Notes: generated by a model not told the origin, from the sequence alone. DNA of 64,000 nucleotides from Mya arenaria (GCF_026914265.1 NC_069133.1:25475272-25539271), one strand, 5' to 3'; shown: positions 11,426 through 22,985, numbered from the stretch's first letter. Numbers and translations are program-made.

Positions 11426-12452
11426 TTCCAAGGCAAGGTTCTTTGATTTATGTTATTTTTTAACTACATGTACTTTGTAAATCACAAATGATGCTAACGA
11501 AAATTAATTTTAATCCTTCTTTCTCGCTTCTTCATATGTTACACAGTTAGATCCAACAATGTCCTGACACAAGTGAATGCCAACGAAATTTGACCACACT
11601 TTATACAACTTTATTCCGCCAGTGTTTTTTTTACAATTATACAGTTCGGCTTATATTCAAAACTCTGAACTCTGAAAATAATATCAGACACATCTTAACC
11701 ACCTTCCAGCCGTTAATATTAATAAAACCGTGGCACTTGACTTGATATAAATTCTGAGAACCTCGACTGATAAGCAGTAGGCTGGGCTTATAAAATAGAA
11801 TAAAATACAAATTATCTTAGATTTAATCTACCAGATATGAACTATGTTCTGACGGTCTTAAAATCACAAACAGCTTGACCTTCTGGCATAAAAAATGGTT
11901 GGTTTAATTCACATCAGGATCAAATGCAACTGTGCACCTGTTTTTAAAAGATACTGGTATTCCTGGGAAAGAAGCGGCCGTGCAATAGAAATAATTTATT
12001 AGCCCCGATTTGCTGTTTTCGAGTGTTGTCTAGTTTTAAAAGCTTTCTGAAATAACAAGATAACCGTAGTGGAAACAGCACATTCATTTCAGCCGAGATT
12101 TCGCAGATAAGGTCTTCAACATCGGAAACAGGAGCCGTTGGACGGCTGTGTGACGTACCGTCTGTGTAAAACGTCGTTAAAGCCTCGTCAGGAACCCCCA
12201 GTATACTTAATTATGCTCATAACCATTAATAATTAATAATTAAAAAAGGTTTCATTTGTGCCAAAGGTGGTCTCCTCGGAATCTAAGCCAATGAAGTTAC
12301 GCCATAGGTAGTTTTCAATAGTTTATAGCCCTTCATGGCGTCAGGGTAAATATTCTAAGTTATATATGATTTAATCGTATCATGCAACATACCTTATTGA
12401 TATTCATGTAAACGAGGCGGGCTGTCTGTTGATCTACCACAGTACTTATGTG
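11426..12452. other. Upstream flank of the EFCC1-like gene
   Basis: Region between the EFCC1 start and the trinucleotide tract. It should hold the 5' UTR and promoter, but I cannot place a TATA box, initiator or upstream exon. No other gene seen. Copied at 60464-61490. Confidence 0.5.
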
Positions 12453-12455
12453 GTG

Positions 12456-12488
<33 letters not shown>

Positions 12489-12553
12489 GTCATCGTCATC
12501 GTCGTAGTCGTCGTCATAATAATAATAAAAATAATAATCATCATCATCATCAG

Positions 12554-12585
<32 letters not shown>

Positions 12586-12704
12586 GAAGCAGCAGTAGCA
12601 GCAGCAGCACCACCACCACCACCACCACCACCACCACCACCACCATCATCATCATCACCACCATCCTCCTCCTCCTCCTTCTCCTCCTCCTCCTCCTCCT
12701 CCTC

Positions 12705-12783
<79 letters not shown>

Positions 12784-12797
12784 CCACCACCACCACC

Positions 12798-12831
<34 letters not shown>

Positions 12832-12862
12832 TCAACATCATAATTGTCGTCGTTGTCATCAA
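12453..12862. repeat. Complex trinucleotide tract (ATC/AGC/ACC/TCC)
   Basis: About 400 bp of ATC repeats with blocks of CGT, AAT, AGC/AAC, ACC and TCC. The homopolymeric open frames on both strands follow from this and are not genes. The right copy (61491-61900) differs inside the tract, with a changed TCC/ATC block order, though total length is equal. Confidence 0.95.
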
Positions 12863-13261
12863 ACAGAGGAAAACCTCTAAATTATACTTGACTACTTGTG
12901 AAAGGATACGTTTAACCTTAATGGTACGCCATACTTCTGTAAAATGGAATAAACAAAAGCGATCCCATTATCTGAGGTCTTCACATCTGACTCCAAGTTA
13001 TGTTTTATTTAAATATAAGAAAAATACAGATTTTTCAGACTTTATATAATTCTTTAATTTATTTTATATTTGCAACATACATTCAGTTTGTAAATTTACA
13101 TGATAACAAATTGCACGCACGGAAAACACACCATTTGCACGTGCAAGATGGTTTATAAAAGTACAAAACGTAACATGAAACGTAGAACTCGGGCATTCGC
13201 ATGAACAAGTAGAAATGCTGGAACGTAATTTCAATGTTTGAATATAGGATACATCTCATAA

Positions 13262-13439
13262 TACAGTCGAAACTCGCTATGTCGAACTCTGTTATCTCGA
13301 TGTTCTGGCTATGTCGAACTTATTTTGAATGTGTTTGGTTTGGTTAGACGTGTTTTGTTATTCGGTTATATCAAATGTTCGTTGTCTCGAAGTTATTGTC
13401 GAGGCCCGAACGACTTCGAAATAGCAAGTATTGACTGTA
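13262..13439. mobile_element. Tc1/mariner (pogo/Tigger-like) MITE
   Basis: TACAGTCGAAACTCGCTATG at the left and AAATAGCAAGTATTGACTGTA-type right end form inverted repeats bordered by TA. Total 178 bp, non-coding. Lies 3' of the SLC16-like gene. Copied at 62300-62477. Confidence 0.85.
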
Positions 13440-14007
13440 TCTTTTTTTATAAATAGAAAAATAAAAATAAGTTTGAAGTTATATATAATATTAAAAAACA
13501 CTAATATACTTTTTACTGATTTTATATTAGTTAAATATCAGCTGATGAAAATTGCTATGAATTCTTAAAATAAGTACAATGCCAAAACTTGAATTCAAAT
13601 GAAAGGATGTTGCAAAAACACCAGTCGTACTTATAAATACCAAACGCATGTGTGTTATTACATTTATGTGAGAGTCTAAATATGAAGTATTTATGTGATA
13701 TTGGAGCCAGATCTCAATTATTTCGAAAATCTCAATCTCAGTCTCAACTCATTTTACCACAAAGCATCCAAAGTTATTAAAAATGATGTATGCTTTTACT
13801 AGTGTTTGAAAATCGGACTTCCTATCGGACAATAATCGAAAGTTCATAATATCATTTAGGAATACATTCTTTATACATAGTATAATCATGATAATTTAAA
13901 TGTTCCCGGGTGAACAAAACAGTGTATATATACATGTACATGTGTGCATACAGTATCCAAAACGTACATTGAGCATCTTAGTTTAGAATTTAATTTAATA
14001 GAATAAT

Positions 14008-14184
14008 TACAGTCGAAACTCGTTATGTCGAACTCTGTTATCTCGATGGTCTGGTTATGTCGAACATTTCGATTGCATTTGGTTTAGTAAGACATGTTTT
14101 GTATTTCAGTTTTATCGAATGTTCATCACCTCGAAGTATTTCCCAAGGTATCAACGATTTCGGCAAAGCGAGCTTCGACTTAAC
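14008..14184. mobile_element. Tc1/mariner (pogo/Tigger-like) MITE
   Basis: TACAGTCGAAACTCGTTATG at the left and AAAGCGAGCTTCGACTTA at the right. It ends about 30 bp from the SLC16 stop codon, so it forms part of any 3' UTR there. Copied at 63046-63222. Confidence 0.85.
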
Positions 14185-14213
14185 TTATATACGTAACTTA
14201 ACGTTTCGTAATA

Positions 14214-17200
14214 TCAGTCATTTTCATCAATAAACTTGATATCTTCACCCTTCAGGAGTTTTTGAACCTCCACAGAAAAGTCTACTTCTTCGGAACTTAT
14301 AAAAACGCTGTCCCTCGCAGAGTCGGGTGTGGAACATGCGGCGCCGGAACACACGAGCGACTTCTGCTCCGCAGTAAATTCCTGCCTTTCCGTTTCCTGT
14401 TTTTCGTTTCCAATGTCATCTCCTCGCTTGATATGACTATGAGCGCTGGCGACCATCGACGAGGTGGTTTCGTTTACTTCCCGGTTGTTCGGGACGATGA
14501 GATCCACATCCGGTACATCTGGACAGTCCTTGGTCGGCTGGAACACCACCGTGGTCATCCCCAGGGCCGCGCCCAACAAAATCACGAATGCTAGAATGTA
14601 GAGGTAAAGGATAGATTGTTCAGAACTTTGTTAAAGTTAACAATGCTGTTTAAGTTGTAAAAGTACCTATTATAGTATAGGGGACTTTTGAATTTTGTCA
14701 AATCTCATTTTATGTTTAAGACAATGTATTATATCGATGATATACATGTTCAAGTTTGTGTAAAATATAATTTTGGTTACTTTAACTGATTTATTATTAC
14801 TTTTAATGATAACACTCCTAGGAGTGGACGTATTCTGTTCCATTATACCAATAACGACGTCTACTAAATATATCAACAATTAAAGGAAGTGAGTTCATTA
14901 TAAGACATTCTTCCAGCGACAGAATATGACCTCCTCCCATGCGCCCATTGTAATGTATAGGCACGTTAGAACTTAGTTTACACGAACGACGTCCATAAAC
15001 AATAATGATACGGCTGGCGAGGCTCAAAGCAAACAAATCTCCGCGATTCCAGCCAATGTTTTATGATGACATAACATGACAGACAAGCTTTTGAATTATT
15101 ACCCTCAAAGACCATAACGGCTGACAAATGATGCTTCATGATCATCCGTGTACGTGACAGTCATGGAAATCAGTGAATCAACGAAAACGTCATCGCTTCT
15201 TATTTCAAATCTTAAAGCTGCACTCTCACAGATTTATCTTCTTTTGCTACTTTTTGTCTTGAATGAGCCATATTTTGCGTCAATCTCTGCCGGTATTCCA
15301 GTGATATAAGACTTCTAACAAAAATCAGATCGCAATTTTTCATATTTACGTTCAATAATTGATGTTTTATGCCGATGAACTAATTTTATTTTCTGTCTTT
15401 GAATTAGCAACTTTTTGCGTAAATCTCTGCCGGGATACCGTGATATAAGACTGCTAACAAAAAAAACCACATCGCAGTTTTTCATATTTACGTTCAAAAA
15501 TTGATGTGTTATGCCGAAAACCTCATTTTTTCTTAAAGCGTAAATAACGCCTTTTGCCATAAAACATCATTTTTGACCGTAAATAAGAGAAACTGCGGTC
15601 TGATTTTTTGTCAGTAGTCTTCCATCACTGGTGTCTAGACATTCATCAATATTAGCTCATTTCAAGAGAAAAAAAAATGTTGAGAAGTTGTCAAAACGGT
15701 CAATATGCAAGAGTGCAGCTTTCAACAGGAATTGAGAAAACTGTTCAGTTGTAATAATTTAACTTATATAAATATGTACATTCAACATAATTGAAGAGTT
15801 AACAACGATTGACACCTGTAAAGAAGTTCTTAAAGCTGCACTCTCACAGATTTACTGTTTTTACAACTTTTTTTTTAATTTTTGTCATGGGAAGAGTAAT
15901 TATTTGCGTCAATATCTACAAACCAATGATATAGGAATGCTGACAAAAGATCAGAGCGCAGATTTGCATATTTCCGTTCGAAAATTAATGTTTTATGGCT
16001 AAAAGCGTTACTTACGGTTTATGAAAAATGTATAAAACATCAATATTTGAACCTTAATATAAAAGTCTGCAATCTATGTTTAGTCACTAGTCATATATGA
16101 CTGGTTTCCATGCATTTTCGAATAAAATGGCTCGTTCCAAGACAAAAAAAATCAAAATCTGTGAGAGTGTAGCTTTAATAAAAATGCGTCTGCATGTTTT
16201 CCTAGAGTCTCACCTGCCACCATGAAGGCGTGTTCAAATGTCCCGCCCTTGTCCAGTATCAGTCCTTAAACACAAATTACATACATTAACACTGACGTCA
16301 AAAAAATAAACTCTGGGGCCTTTGTTACGAACAGTCTCAAGTCCGACTCTAGATTCAGACTCAGACAAGCATTTTTAATTGAATTATATAGAATCATCTT
16401 TGTTCCATGTAATTTAAGAATAAAATCCAATCATTGAACAATTTAAAATAGTAATAACATTCAGCAAATAATGGTGGTAGAGAAAAGTTAAAATGAAATG
16501 GAGATTTGCAATTTTGCCACTGGAGACTGAACTCAGACATGAGACTGTTCGTAACCATGGACCCTGGTGTAAGATATAAATGAGACGCCTTGATTGTATT
16601 TCTGTTTTTAGGATCAAATGCAGAACATTTCAAACTAATGTTGTTGTTTTTCCAAATGTTATAAAGATAAAAGCTGCGCTATCACATATTGATCGATTTT
16701 GGCATCAAATTATAAAATCAGTGAAAACGGTCAATAATATGTGAGAGTGCAGTTATGTTAATTATTATACAGTCGAACCCCGTTGGTTCGAACTCGTTTG
16801 GCTCGAAATCCTGGTTGGCTCAAATGGATGCCAAGGACCGATTTCTTTGTACTGAATGTTAGCATTTCTGCTTGGCTCGAATTTTTCGAGACTCGATGTA
16901 TTTTCGCCGGTCCCTGTGAGTTCGAGCCATCGGGGTTCGACTGTAAAAATGTTTTTAACATCAACTTGATCAATTAAAACAAGTGACGGAGCCAGGATTT
17001 GACGTTAGAGGGGGGAGGGAATTGAAGGGACTATCTTTTGACTTGGGCCTATCCATCAGGCCACAATTTCTCGAAACTTCTTAAGACCCTAATAACAGGA
17101 TTAAGCTAATCTCATTATTTTTGGTTTTCAGTAAATTGCGTAATATTCACTTCTTTAAGAGTTTTTACACTTTAAATAGAACTTATCTTTATGATTATCA

Positions 17201-18504
17201 CAATACACCATTTTTTCATTGATCAAAATTCAATTTAAGTATGTGTTTTGAGTAATTGAAATAAGCTACTTAAGCCTGATAAGCTTAAGAAGTTTCGAGA
17301 AGTCGGGACCTGAATAGAAGTCTATTTGTTTTGCTAAGTGTTAGCTGAGGGTATGAGAGGGTTAGGCGTGCTCACTCCCTTCGAAAGTTTTGCAAATTTC
17401 TAGTCCAAAAATGGTGCATTTTAGGCATATTTTGTTTCCCCGTTCTCCTATATGAACATAAAACGTTAACTTGGACTATTTTAGAGGAACATTTATATCG
17501 TACAAGTTAACTTTTTTTTTAAATTTATTCTGCATAGACAGGGCTAAACATATTACTCGCTTTTAGGAGCCGCTAAAACAATAATGCCATATAAATACGC
17601 TTAGTGTATCAAACTAGGATTGGAACAACCAGACTGTTGCTATGGCAACATAAATAATTTGTACGAGAACCGTTGAGGTACAAGAATAGAATTGTCACTA
17701 TATCATTTACGTTTGTTTTAAACAGTTTAACACCCGTGCGCACCTGTTATGACGGGTCCGATGGCAGTGCCGACGGCGCTGAACACGAGCTCCATGCCGG
17801 TAGCTATAGAGAGGTACTTGACGCAGACGAGATGGATATTGATACTGTTCATGACTGCGTAGCAACCGCCGAAATATGCACCCAGTATCACCAAGAATAT
17901 CACTAGCCCCGGGAAAGTACGGGAGTAAATTGGAAACAAAAACGTCGCTAATGCTAAAAGTCCAAATGAGCCGGTAAACAACACCATTCCGTCAACGTTC
18001 TTTCGTTCGGATAGGAGCGTTGTTAACAGACGTGCAAATATGGTCGACAACCCACAAGCGGGCAGCAGGAAAGACGCGGTCATACGGGAGCTGCCCCGTG
18101 AAATGGCGAATGTCGGAAGGTGAAGAAATATCATATATGTATCTACACTGAACAACATTAAACTGAGCGAGAAACATATTATTAATTTGTTGGAAAATAC
18201 AGTTGCATAGAGTTTGATAAATGCACTTGGTTTTCGTTTTTCAGGGATTCCTGTCTCGCCAGCTCCAACCTTGACGGTCTACAGAGCACCGCGAACAAGC
18301 ACTTGTGGACACCGATGCAGGCGAGAATTATGAAACATCCGGCTTTTCCATAGAAACCGCGCACAATTTCCATGACAGGGGATAGGATGCACGTGCCGAC
18401 ACCGACACCGGAAATGGCGATCCCAAGAACCGTATTCTTCCAGCGCCGAAAGTTGAAGCCGACAACAGCCATGATAGCCGCGTACCCCACGCCGCCACCA
18501 AAAC
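14214..18504 (-). CDS. SLC16-like (monocarboxylate transporter family) gene, 3' portion only
   Basis: Three coding exons on the minus strand: 18504-17744, 16264-16214 and 14590-14214 (stop TGA). They encode about TM4 to TM12 of a major-facilitator protein of SLC16 type: FNFRRWKNTVLGIAISGVGV (TM4-5), LPACGLSTIFARLL (TM8), MELVFSAVGTAIGPVITG then LILDKGGTFEHAFMVA across a spliced junction, TM12, and a ~100 aa acidic cytosolic tail. Phases agree at both introns. The first exon here starts in phase 1, as is usual at the TM3/TM4 border, but no exon for TM1-3 is found upstream. The 761 nt exon is one base short of a continuous frame: the TM6 end (AVLCRPSRLE) and TM7 (FSNKLIICFSL) are in different frames, and one more base in the T5 run at 18237-18241 would reconcile them. 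Either an assembly indel or a decaying truncated copy. Substrate unknown. Confidence 0.8.
15212..15722. mobile_element. TTAA-bounded MITE with internal tandem repeat
   Basis: Left end TTAAAGCTGCACTCTCACAG, right end ...CAAGAGTGCAGCTTT. A block of about 165 bp (GCGT..AATCTCTGCCGG to ATTGATGT..TATGCCGA) occurs twice inside. In the last intron of the SLC16-like gene. Non-coding. Confidence 0.8.
15830..16178. mobile_element. TTAA-bounded MITE
   Basis: TTAAAGCTGCACTCTCACAG at the left and GTGAGAGTGTAGCTTTAA at the right, 349 bp. Same family as 15212-15722, 18590-18834 and 33693-34054. It lies 36 bp from the 51 bp SLC16 exon. Confidence 0.85.
16662..16756. mobile_element. Very short member of the TTAA MITE family
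   Basis: AAAGCTGCGCTATCACATATT at the left pairs with ATATGTGAGAGTGCAGTT at the right; only about 95 bp in all. Directly followed by a pogo-like MITE. Confidence 0.65.
16768..16945. mobile_element. Tc1/mariner (pogo/Tigger-like) MITE, second subfamily
   Basis: Inverted ends TACAGTCGAACCCCGTTGG and CATCGGGGTTCGACTGTA with TA borders, 178 bp. Several GGCTCGAA repeats inside. In intron of the SLC16-like gene. Confidence 0.88.
16980..17480. repeat. Decayed interspersed repeat
   Basis: Begins with a hAT-end-like GTGACGGAGCCAGGATTTGA. Its right part (TAGTCCAAAAATGGTGCATTTT ... GAACATAAAACGTTAACTTGGAC) is related to 40925-41010. Borders are unclear. Confidence 0.45.
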
Positions 18505-18589
18505 CTGTACAAATGTATTATCTGCAAAGGGGTGTTTTTCTAATTTGAACCTTAACAACATGATAAAACCAAAATTAAGTCTTACAGCC

Positions 18590-18834
18590 TTAAAGCTGCA
18601 CTCTCACAGATTGAACGCTTTGACATCTTTTTTTTATTTTTTGTCCTGTAACGAGTCAATTTTGCGAAAATCCATGGGAACCAGTTATGTAAGACTGCTG
18701 AAAAACTTCTATCACAGATTTTTATATTTAAATTTAAAAAAATGATGTTTTAGCCATTTTTTCTTAAACCGTTTGTAACATTTTTTTTTTTTTAAGTTTG
18801 AAAAAATGGTATATCTGTGCGAGTGCAGCTTTAA
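18590..18834. mobile_element. TTAA-bounded MITE
   Basis: TTAAAGCTGCACTCTCACAG at the left, GCGAGTGCAGCTTTAA at the right, 245 bp. It begins 86 bp upstream of the first visible SLC16 exon. Confidence 0.85.
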
Positions 18835-18949
18835 GTAGCTAAGTTCGACATGCCAAAATACAATTTGATTTTTTTATAAATGATAAATGATTGATCTTGA
18901 TTATAATAAAGATTATTGCAGTATTTTAAGCCAAAAACTCTTAGAAAAG

Positions 18950-19173
18950 TTCAAAAATTGATGTTTTAAGCATTTTTCTTAAACCGTTAGATATGGTTTA
19001 AGCCATAAAACCTAAATTTTCGAACGGAAATATGAAAATCTGCGTTCTGATCTTTTGTCTGCAATCTTTTATCACTGGTATGCAGATATTATTACACGCA
19101 AAAATTTGCTCTTGTCAAGACAAAAAATAAAAAAAGTGGTCAAAACGGTAAATCTGTGAGAATGCAGCTTTAA
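18950..19173. mobile_element. TTAA MITE, right part only
   Basis: Carries the family's inner sequence in reverse (TTTTCGAACGGAAATATGAAA) and the right end CTGTGAGAATGCAGCTTTAA. The left terminus is not visible. Confidence 0.65.
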
Positions 19174-20189
19174 ACTTTCGCGAAATGGGGGCTTTGTTTA
19201 GTTATTGTAAATTATTTCTTTTTTTAATCATCAATCATAACACGATGTTTGTTAATGGAGAATACTGCATTGGAGATTGATTAACACCGGCTTGCAGACA
19301 TCAGGTTTAAAGCTTAGCTTCAGGTATGACGTCACCATTGCGTCATATGTACTTACGTTGTGTGGAAAATTCTCAATAAAAAATATGTTTTTATGACTGA
19401 TAGACATGTTTTTACATGCTCAATACACTGTAAATCAAAAATATCATTATTCCTGAAACTTTTATACCTTGAGTATCTATTATTGCTTGATTTATCATTT
19501 AGAATAGAGATTTAAGCATAAACTGCTGCCATATAGTTGAAAGGTCATTTTGGAAGAACTGTCATGGCGGACTGTGCAATTTTTAGAGTTTGTTTTTCAA
19601 GTGGAGAGATTTTTCATAGGAATAACTTCACCCCCTTTTTTATTGGCTTAAAAGGTACTTAAAAGCTTGTACTTTAAGAATATATATGTTTATCATAGTC
19701 TGCATTCGCTCGAAATGCCTTTAAATGTTCTCTTAAAATAATCATTTCACAGTGAATTATAGAGGAAATGACAATGGTGGTGTGTAACCTAAATCAGATT
19801 TGAAATTGAGGGTGTGTCTAGCACAGTTTCGAATTAAAATTGGCTCTATTTAAGAAACAGTCGGAACACAGTACTTGTTCAACAAAAACAATAGCTTCAG
19901 ATTTTTTAGAGACAGATATTGCCGAAATTTACCTTTAATGCCTTATACATAGAAATTTGCCATCCCCGATTCGCATCGTACGATCAACAATCCAATGCTC
20001 ACCAAACAATTGACTGCTACCCAACATCCGTATTAACGGAGGTTACACAGGGGTAACATTTGGGAAGGTATAACAGGTACAGGGAGTAATTTAAAACCAA
20101 CAATAGTTGAAAACTGTCATTCAAATTCTGATAGGTGTTGTTGTTGTTTTTTATAAAAAGTACATTGTTCCACACTGTTTTGTTTTACA
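19174..20189. other. Intergenic, no feature recognised
   Basis: AT-rich. The missing TM1-3 exon of the SLC16-like gene was looked for here on the minus strand and not found. Confidence 0.4.
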
Positions 20190-20855
20190 CCCCCCACCCC
20201 CGGATATTTCACTGTTTGTTTGTGTTTTTCATAATAAATATTTGAACATCAATCTAGCCTTTTAAATATCTGTTAATAATCCTTCCCAATTCTTATTTAA
20301 ATACTACTTTCATTAAATAAACATCAAAGTTTCCACAACTCTTTGACGACTTCATCTCACACAAAAGCTCGTAACCTTGAAATGACCTGAGAAAAGTATT
20401 TCACCTCACCTGCAAACGGTTTACCTGAACATACTACGTATATGTAACATAATACTAAGTATAGTTTGTATTTTATTTATCAAGATAATACCAATACATA
20501 TTTTATTTCAAAGATAAACAATAATATACAATAACCCAACAGTGGCGGCACTAGCGGAGGCGTGGGCAAGGGTCAATGCCCCCACCCCAAGTCGGCCTGA
20601 GAATTGAGTTTACGGGGCTTATGAATGAAGTTTTACTTTATAAGAATGTCCACATTATAAGATGTTTAAAGGCATTCTTGAATGTAAGGTTGAACATTTT
20701 CAACGATTTTATACGTGCCATTCGAATACCTCGGTAAAATAAGATTTTGAAGGGCTTTGACGGTCGTGCCCCCCCCCCCCCCCCACACACACACACTTAT
20801 GAATTCCTGAAGCCGCCACTGCCCACGCTAATCGATATAAGCATACAGTATATAA
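20190..20855. repeat. Dispersed repeat with hAT-like MITE, fuller copy
   Basis: Related to 3270-3884. It retains about 70 bp (around AGCTCGTAACCTTGAAATGA) that the left copy lacks. The inner hAT-like element spans about 20540-20822 (CAGTGGCGG ... CCGCCACTG) and includes a C run and a CA run. Confidence 0.75.
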
Positions 20856-21647
20856 CAAGAAAATGCATAGCATCAAGTCGGCGCAATGTAATTAGAAGAG
20901 AAACGTGCATGCAGATAACCAAAAATGGTTATTATTTCAATGATAACATTTTGTTTTATGTTGGGTGTATATATGCTCGAAGGACATTATGGTTATTTTT
21001 TCCCCAAGCTAATCCTCCGGTTAAAACTGAATAATAACAAAAATATACATACGTTTCTTCGGATGAAATAGAGTCAATGGTCTTATACATAGATTTCAAT
21101 ATCATGAAATTCACCTTTTATTTGTACCGGCATGTTATGTGAATTCCTTGCTTTATATTTTGTACAAGTTTATGTAACACATTTCACTCATATGAGTATA
21201 TAGAATGGGGATAAAAATACTATATATCAAAGGGAAATTATCTGGAGTTCATTCTTTCGAATGACATTTTCAAAACAAACAAATAAGCTCAAGGTTAATT
21301 TTTCAAAACTCGGCATTTTTGCTGTCACCAAGGGAGATTACTGCGTATGAGGTTTACAGACATAAAGGATATTTTAATAGTACCATGTAACCTTCATCTA
21401 TATCAATCGGAACACCTCGGCCTGTATCTATCTCGGAGATGGCCGAGTTGTTGAGTTGGTATTTAAAATCAAAACGATAAGCAGGGCTATTATAATTCAA
21501 GGTTTCATTATCAATTAAAGTGTAAAGTTTTATAAAACAAACTAAACTTTATATTTTATTATGCAACGTGGAAACCATTGAAAGCATTGTTCTGCAATTT
21601 ATGAACTAGTCCCTAAGTTGGAATATTTCTTAAGTAATATCAAATAT

Positions 21648-21673
21648 AGTCGGCGCCCTTCTGGGCGCCGACT
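21648..21673. repeat. Perfect 11 bp stem-loop
   Basis: AGTCGGCGCCC, loop TTCT, GGGCGCCGACT. A GC-rich stem in an AT-rich setting. Function unknown. Confidence 0.8.
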
Positions 21674-21685
21674 AATGATGTTCAT

Positions 21686-21820
21686 GGTTACAATCTTGTT
21701 ATCAGTAGTTAATATTTTCCATAAATGCATTATTTAGTAAGTAGTTTAAGGCTTATCAGTCAAAAATTGTCTTTGTTATACATGGGTATGTAATGATTTG
21801 GAATAAAGGTGTCACTTTAA
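21686..21820. mobile_element. Right half of the 6304-type TTAA MITE
   Basis: GTTACAATCTTGTTATCAGT to GGTGTCACTTTAA matches the right half of 6304-6635. The left half is missing or replaced by the GC-rich stem-loop region. Confidence 0.65.
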
Positions 21821-21868
21821 TACAAATCCTTTGTCAAAAATAAAAAAAATGAAATATTTGCACTTTAC

Positions 21869-22051
21869 CTGGAAACCGAAGAATATAATAAGGTGTACGG
21901 GCGGTCGATCGCTGATCTTGTAGACAAGCGGACAGTCCGAGTCTTCCGATTCGTCCTCAATTTTGACCGGGCCTGTGAGAGGCTTGGTTGCCACGGAACC
22001 ATTCTCGTGCGCGTGCGCCTTTTCCTCGTCCATTCGGATGACCTCAATTTC
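21869..22051 (-). CDS. SLC23-like (nucleobase/ascorbate transporter family) first coding exon, isolated
   Basis: Exon 22051-21869 with acceptor ...TTCAG and donor GTAAAG. The likely start ATG is at 22033, giving 55 codons that end in phase 0. The N-terminus is acidic, then LVYKISDRPPVHLIIFFGFQ matches the conserved lead into TM1 of SLC23 transporters (LYKIEDVPPWYLCILLGFQ in mammals, from memory). The first 7 codons upstream of the ATG are also open, so a further 5' exon is possible. No other SLC23 exon is seen to the left, where SLC16 exons occur instead. Splicing directly to the SLC16 exon at 18504 would be out of phase. Probably the start of a gene whose remainder is lost, rearranged or outside the window. 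Confidence 0.65.
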
Positions 22052-22089
22052 CTGAAGATAGAAACGTTCAAATAGTTACCAGGTGTGGT

Positions 22090-22235
22090 ATTCTATATTC
22101 AACTTAAGTAAATCTTATAGTCATGCATCAGTGACTTCATTCACTCTACTGGTCAGATATATATAAATAACAAGTAATCCGATTAGCTACATCGTTCTTA
22201 GATCCATTCAAGACTTATATTGAATACCAGCCTTG
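22090..22235. mobile_element. ~146 bp MITE (TATTCAA ends)
   Basis: Ends ATATTCAACTTAAGTAAAT and TTCAAGACTTATATTGAATA are inverted repeats. The inner CCGATTAGCTA and TCGTTCTTAGATC are shared with 33297-33442. Confidence 0.7.
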
Positions 22236-22660
22236 AAAGATACACATATGGACAGTTTTATATTCAATTTATCATCACGATTAGCGTTATCCAATAAAAA
22301 CACTGGTATATCACATGATCACTTGTTGACCTAGATTACGTAAAGAGCACATGGCTTGACAAGTTCGTGAGCAGTTGGAGTAGCAACGGAAAATAAATCC
22401 CTTTCAGGTATGGCCTAGAATTTGTCACCAAAAACGATACTGTCCGTTGGCTTCAATGTACGTCCTACTAAACTTAAAACTTCCTCTAAATAGAATTGCC
22501 CTATTAAATTTTTGAGTAAAAAGGCGCCCTTCACCCAATACCAATACACCCATGCATTGGTTTGTTTCAAAAGAGACCCATGTGTGGCAGAATCGGTATT
22601 GTATGATTGCCGATACTGCCTTCTAATGGCTGACCCATCTGGTATCGCCCATACACTCCT
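22236..22660. other. Intergenic, no feature recognised
   Basis: AT-rich sequence between a MITE and a tandem repeat. Open frames are short and without recognisable similarity. Confidence 0.4.
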
Positions 22661-22985
22661 CCAACGCTCAGGGTACAGAAGAAAGAAAATTAAGCTCTCT
22701 ACATTTTAAACACCACTATTCCGAACATCGTTTATCCGAAATTAACGCTTATTTTGAAACCATTTTTCGGTCCCGATTTTATAACTACTTTGTTTAACGC
22801 TCAGGGTACAGGAGATAGAAAAAACGCTCAGGGTACAAAAGTAAGAAAAATCAGCTCTCTTCATTTAAACACAGCTATTCCGAACACCGTTTATCCGAAA
22901 TTATCGCTATTTTCGAAACGTTTTTTCGGTCCCGATTTTAGTCCTACTTTGTTTAACGCTCAGGGTACAGAAGGTAGAAAAATCA
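22661..22985. repeat. ~150 bp tandem repeat, about two units
   Basis: Units share AACGCTCAGGGTACAG, TATTCCGAACA(T/C)CGTTTATC and TTTTTCGGTCCCGATTTTA. A third partial unit starts at 22957. Confidence 0.75.

Larger units (their letters stand above)
1..14962. repeat. Left copy of a ~15 kb direct duplication
   Basis: Matches 49038-64000 in the same orientation, offset 49037 at the start and 49038 from about position 3600 on. Spot comparison of many lines shows differences only in T, A and C runs (for example near 526, 3186 and 3260) and in the trinucleotide tract near 12660. The copy includes a whole EFCC1-like gene and the last exon of an SLC16-like gene. Both ends are open: the window begins at the left end and stops inside the right copy, so the true repeat unit may be as long as ~49 kb. 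Confidence 0.97.

Noticed and set aside
11429-11431. Start of the EFCC1-like protein two codons further upstream
   Set aside because: The codon there is TTG. The first in-frame ATG after the upstream stop is at 11425.
12446-12862. Long open frames of Ile, Met, Val, Thr, Leu and Arg runs on both strands
   Set aside because: They are produced entirely by a trinucleotide microsatellite and have no protein-like sequence; the same holds at 61484-62087, 8839-9141 and 23211-23579.
18504-21869. A fused SLC23-SLC16 gene
   Set aside because: The SLC23 exon ends in phase 0 and the SLC16 exon begins in phase 1, so direct splicing is out of frame, and the families are unrelated.
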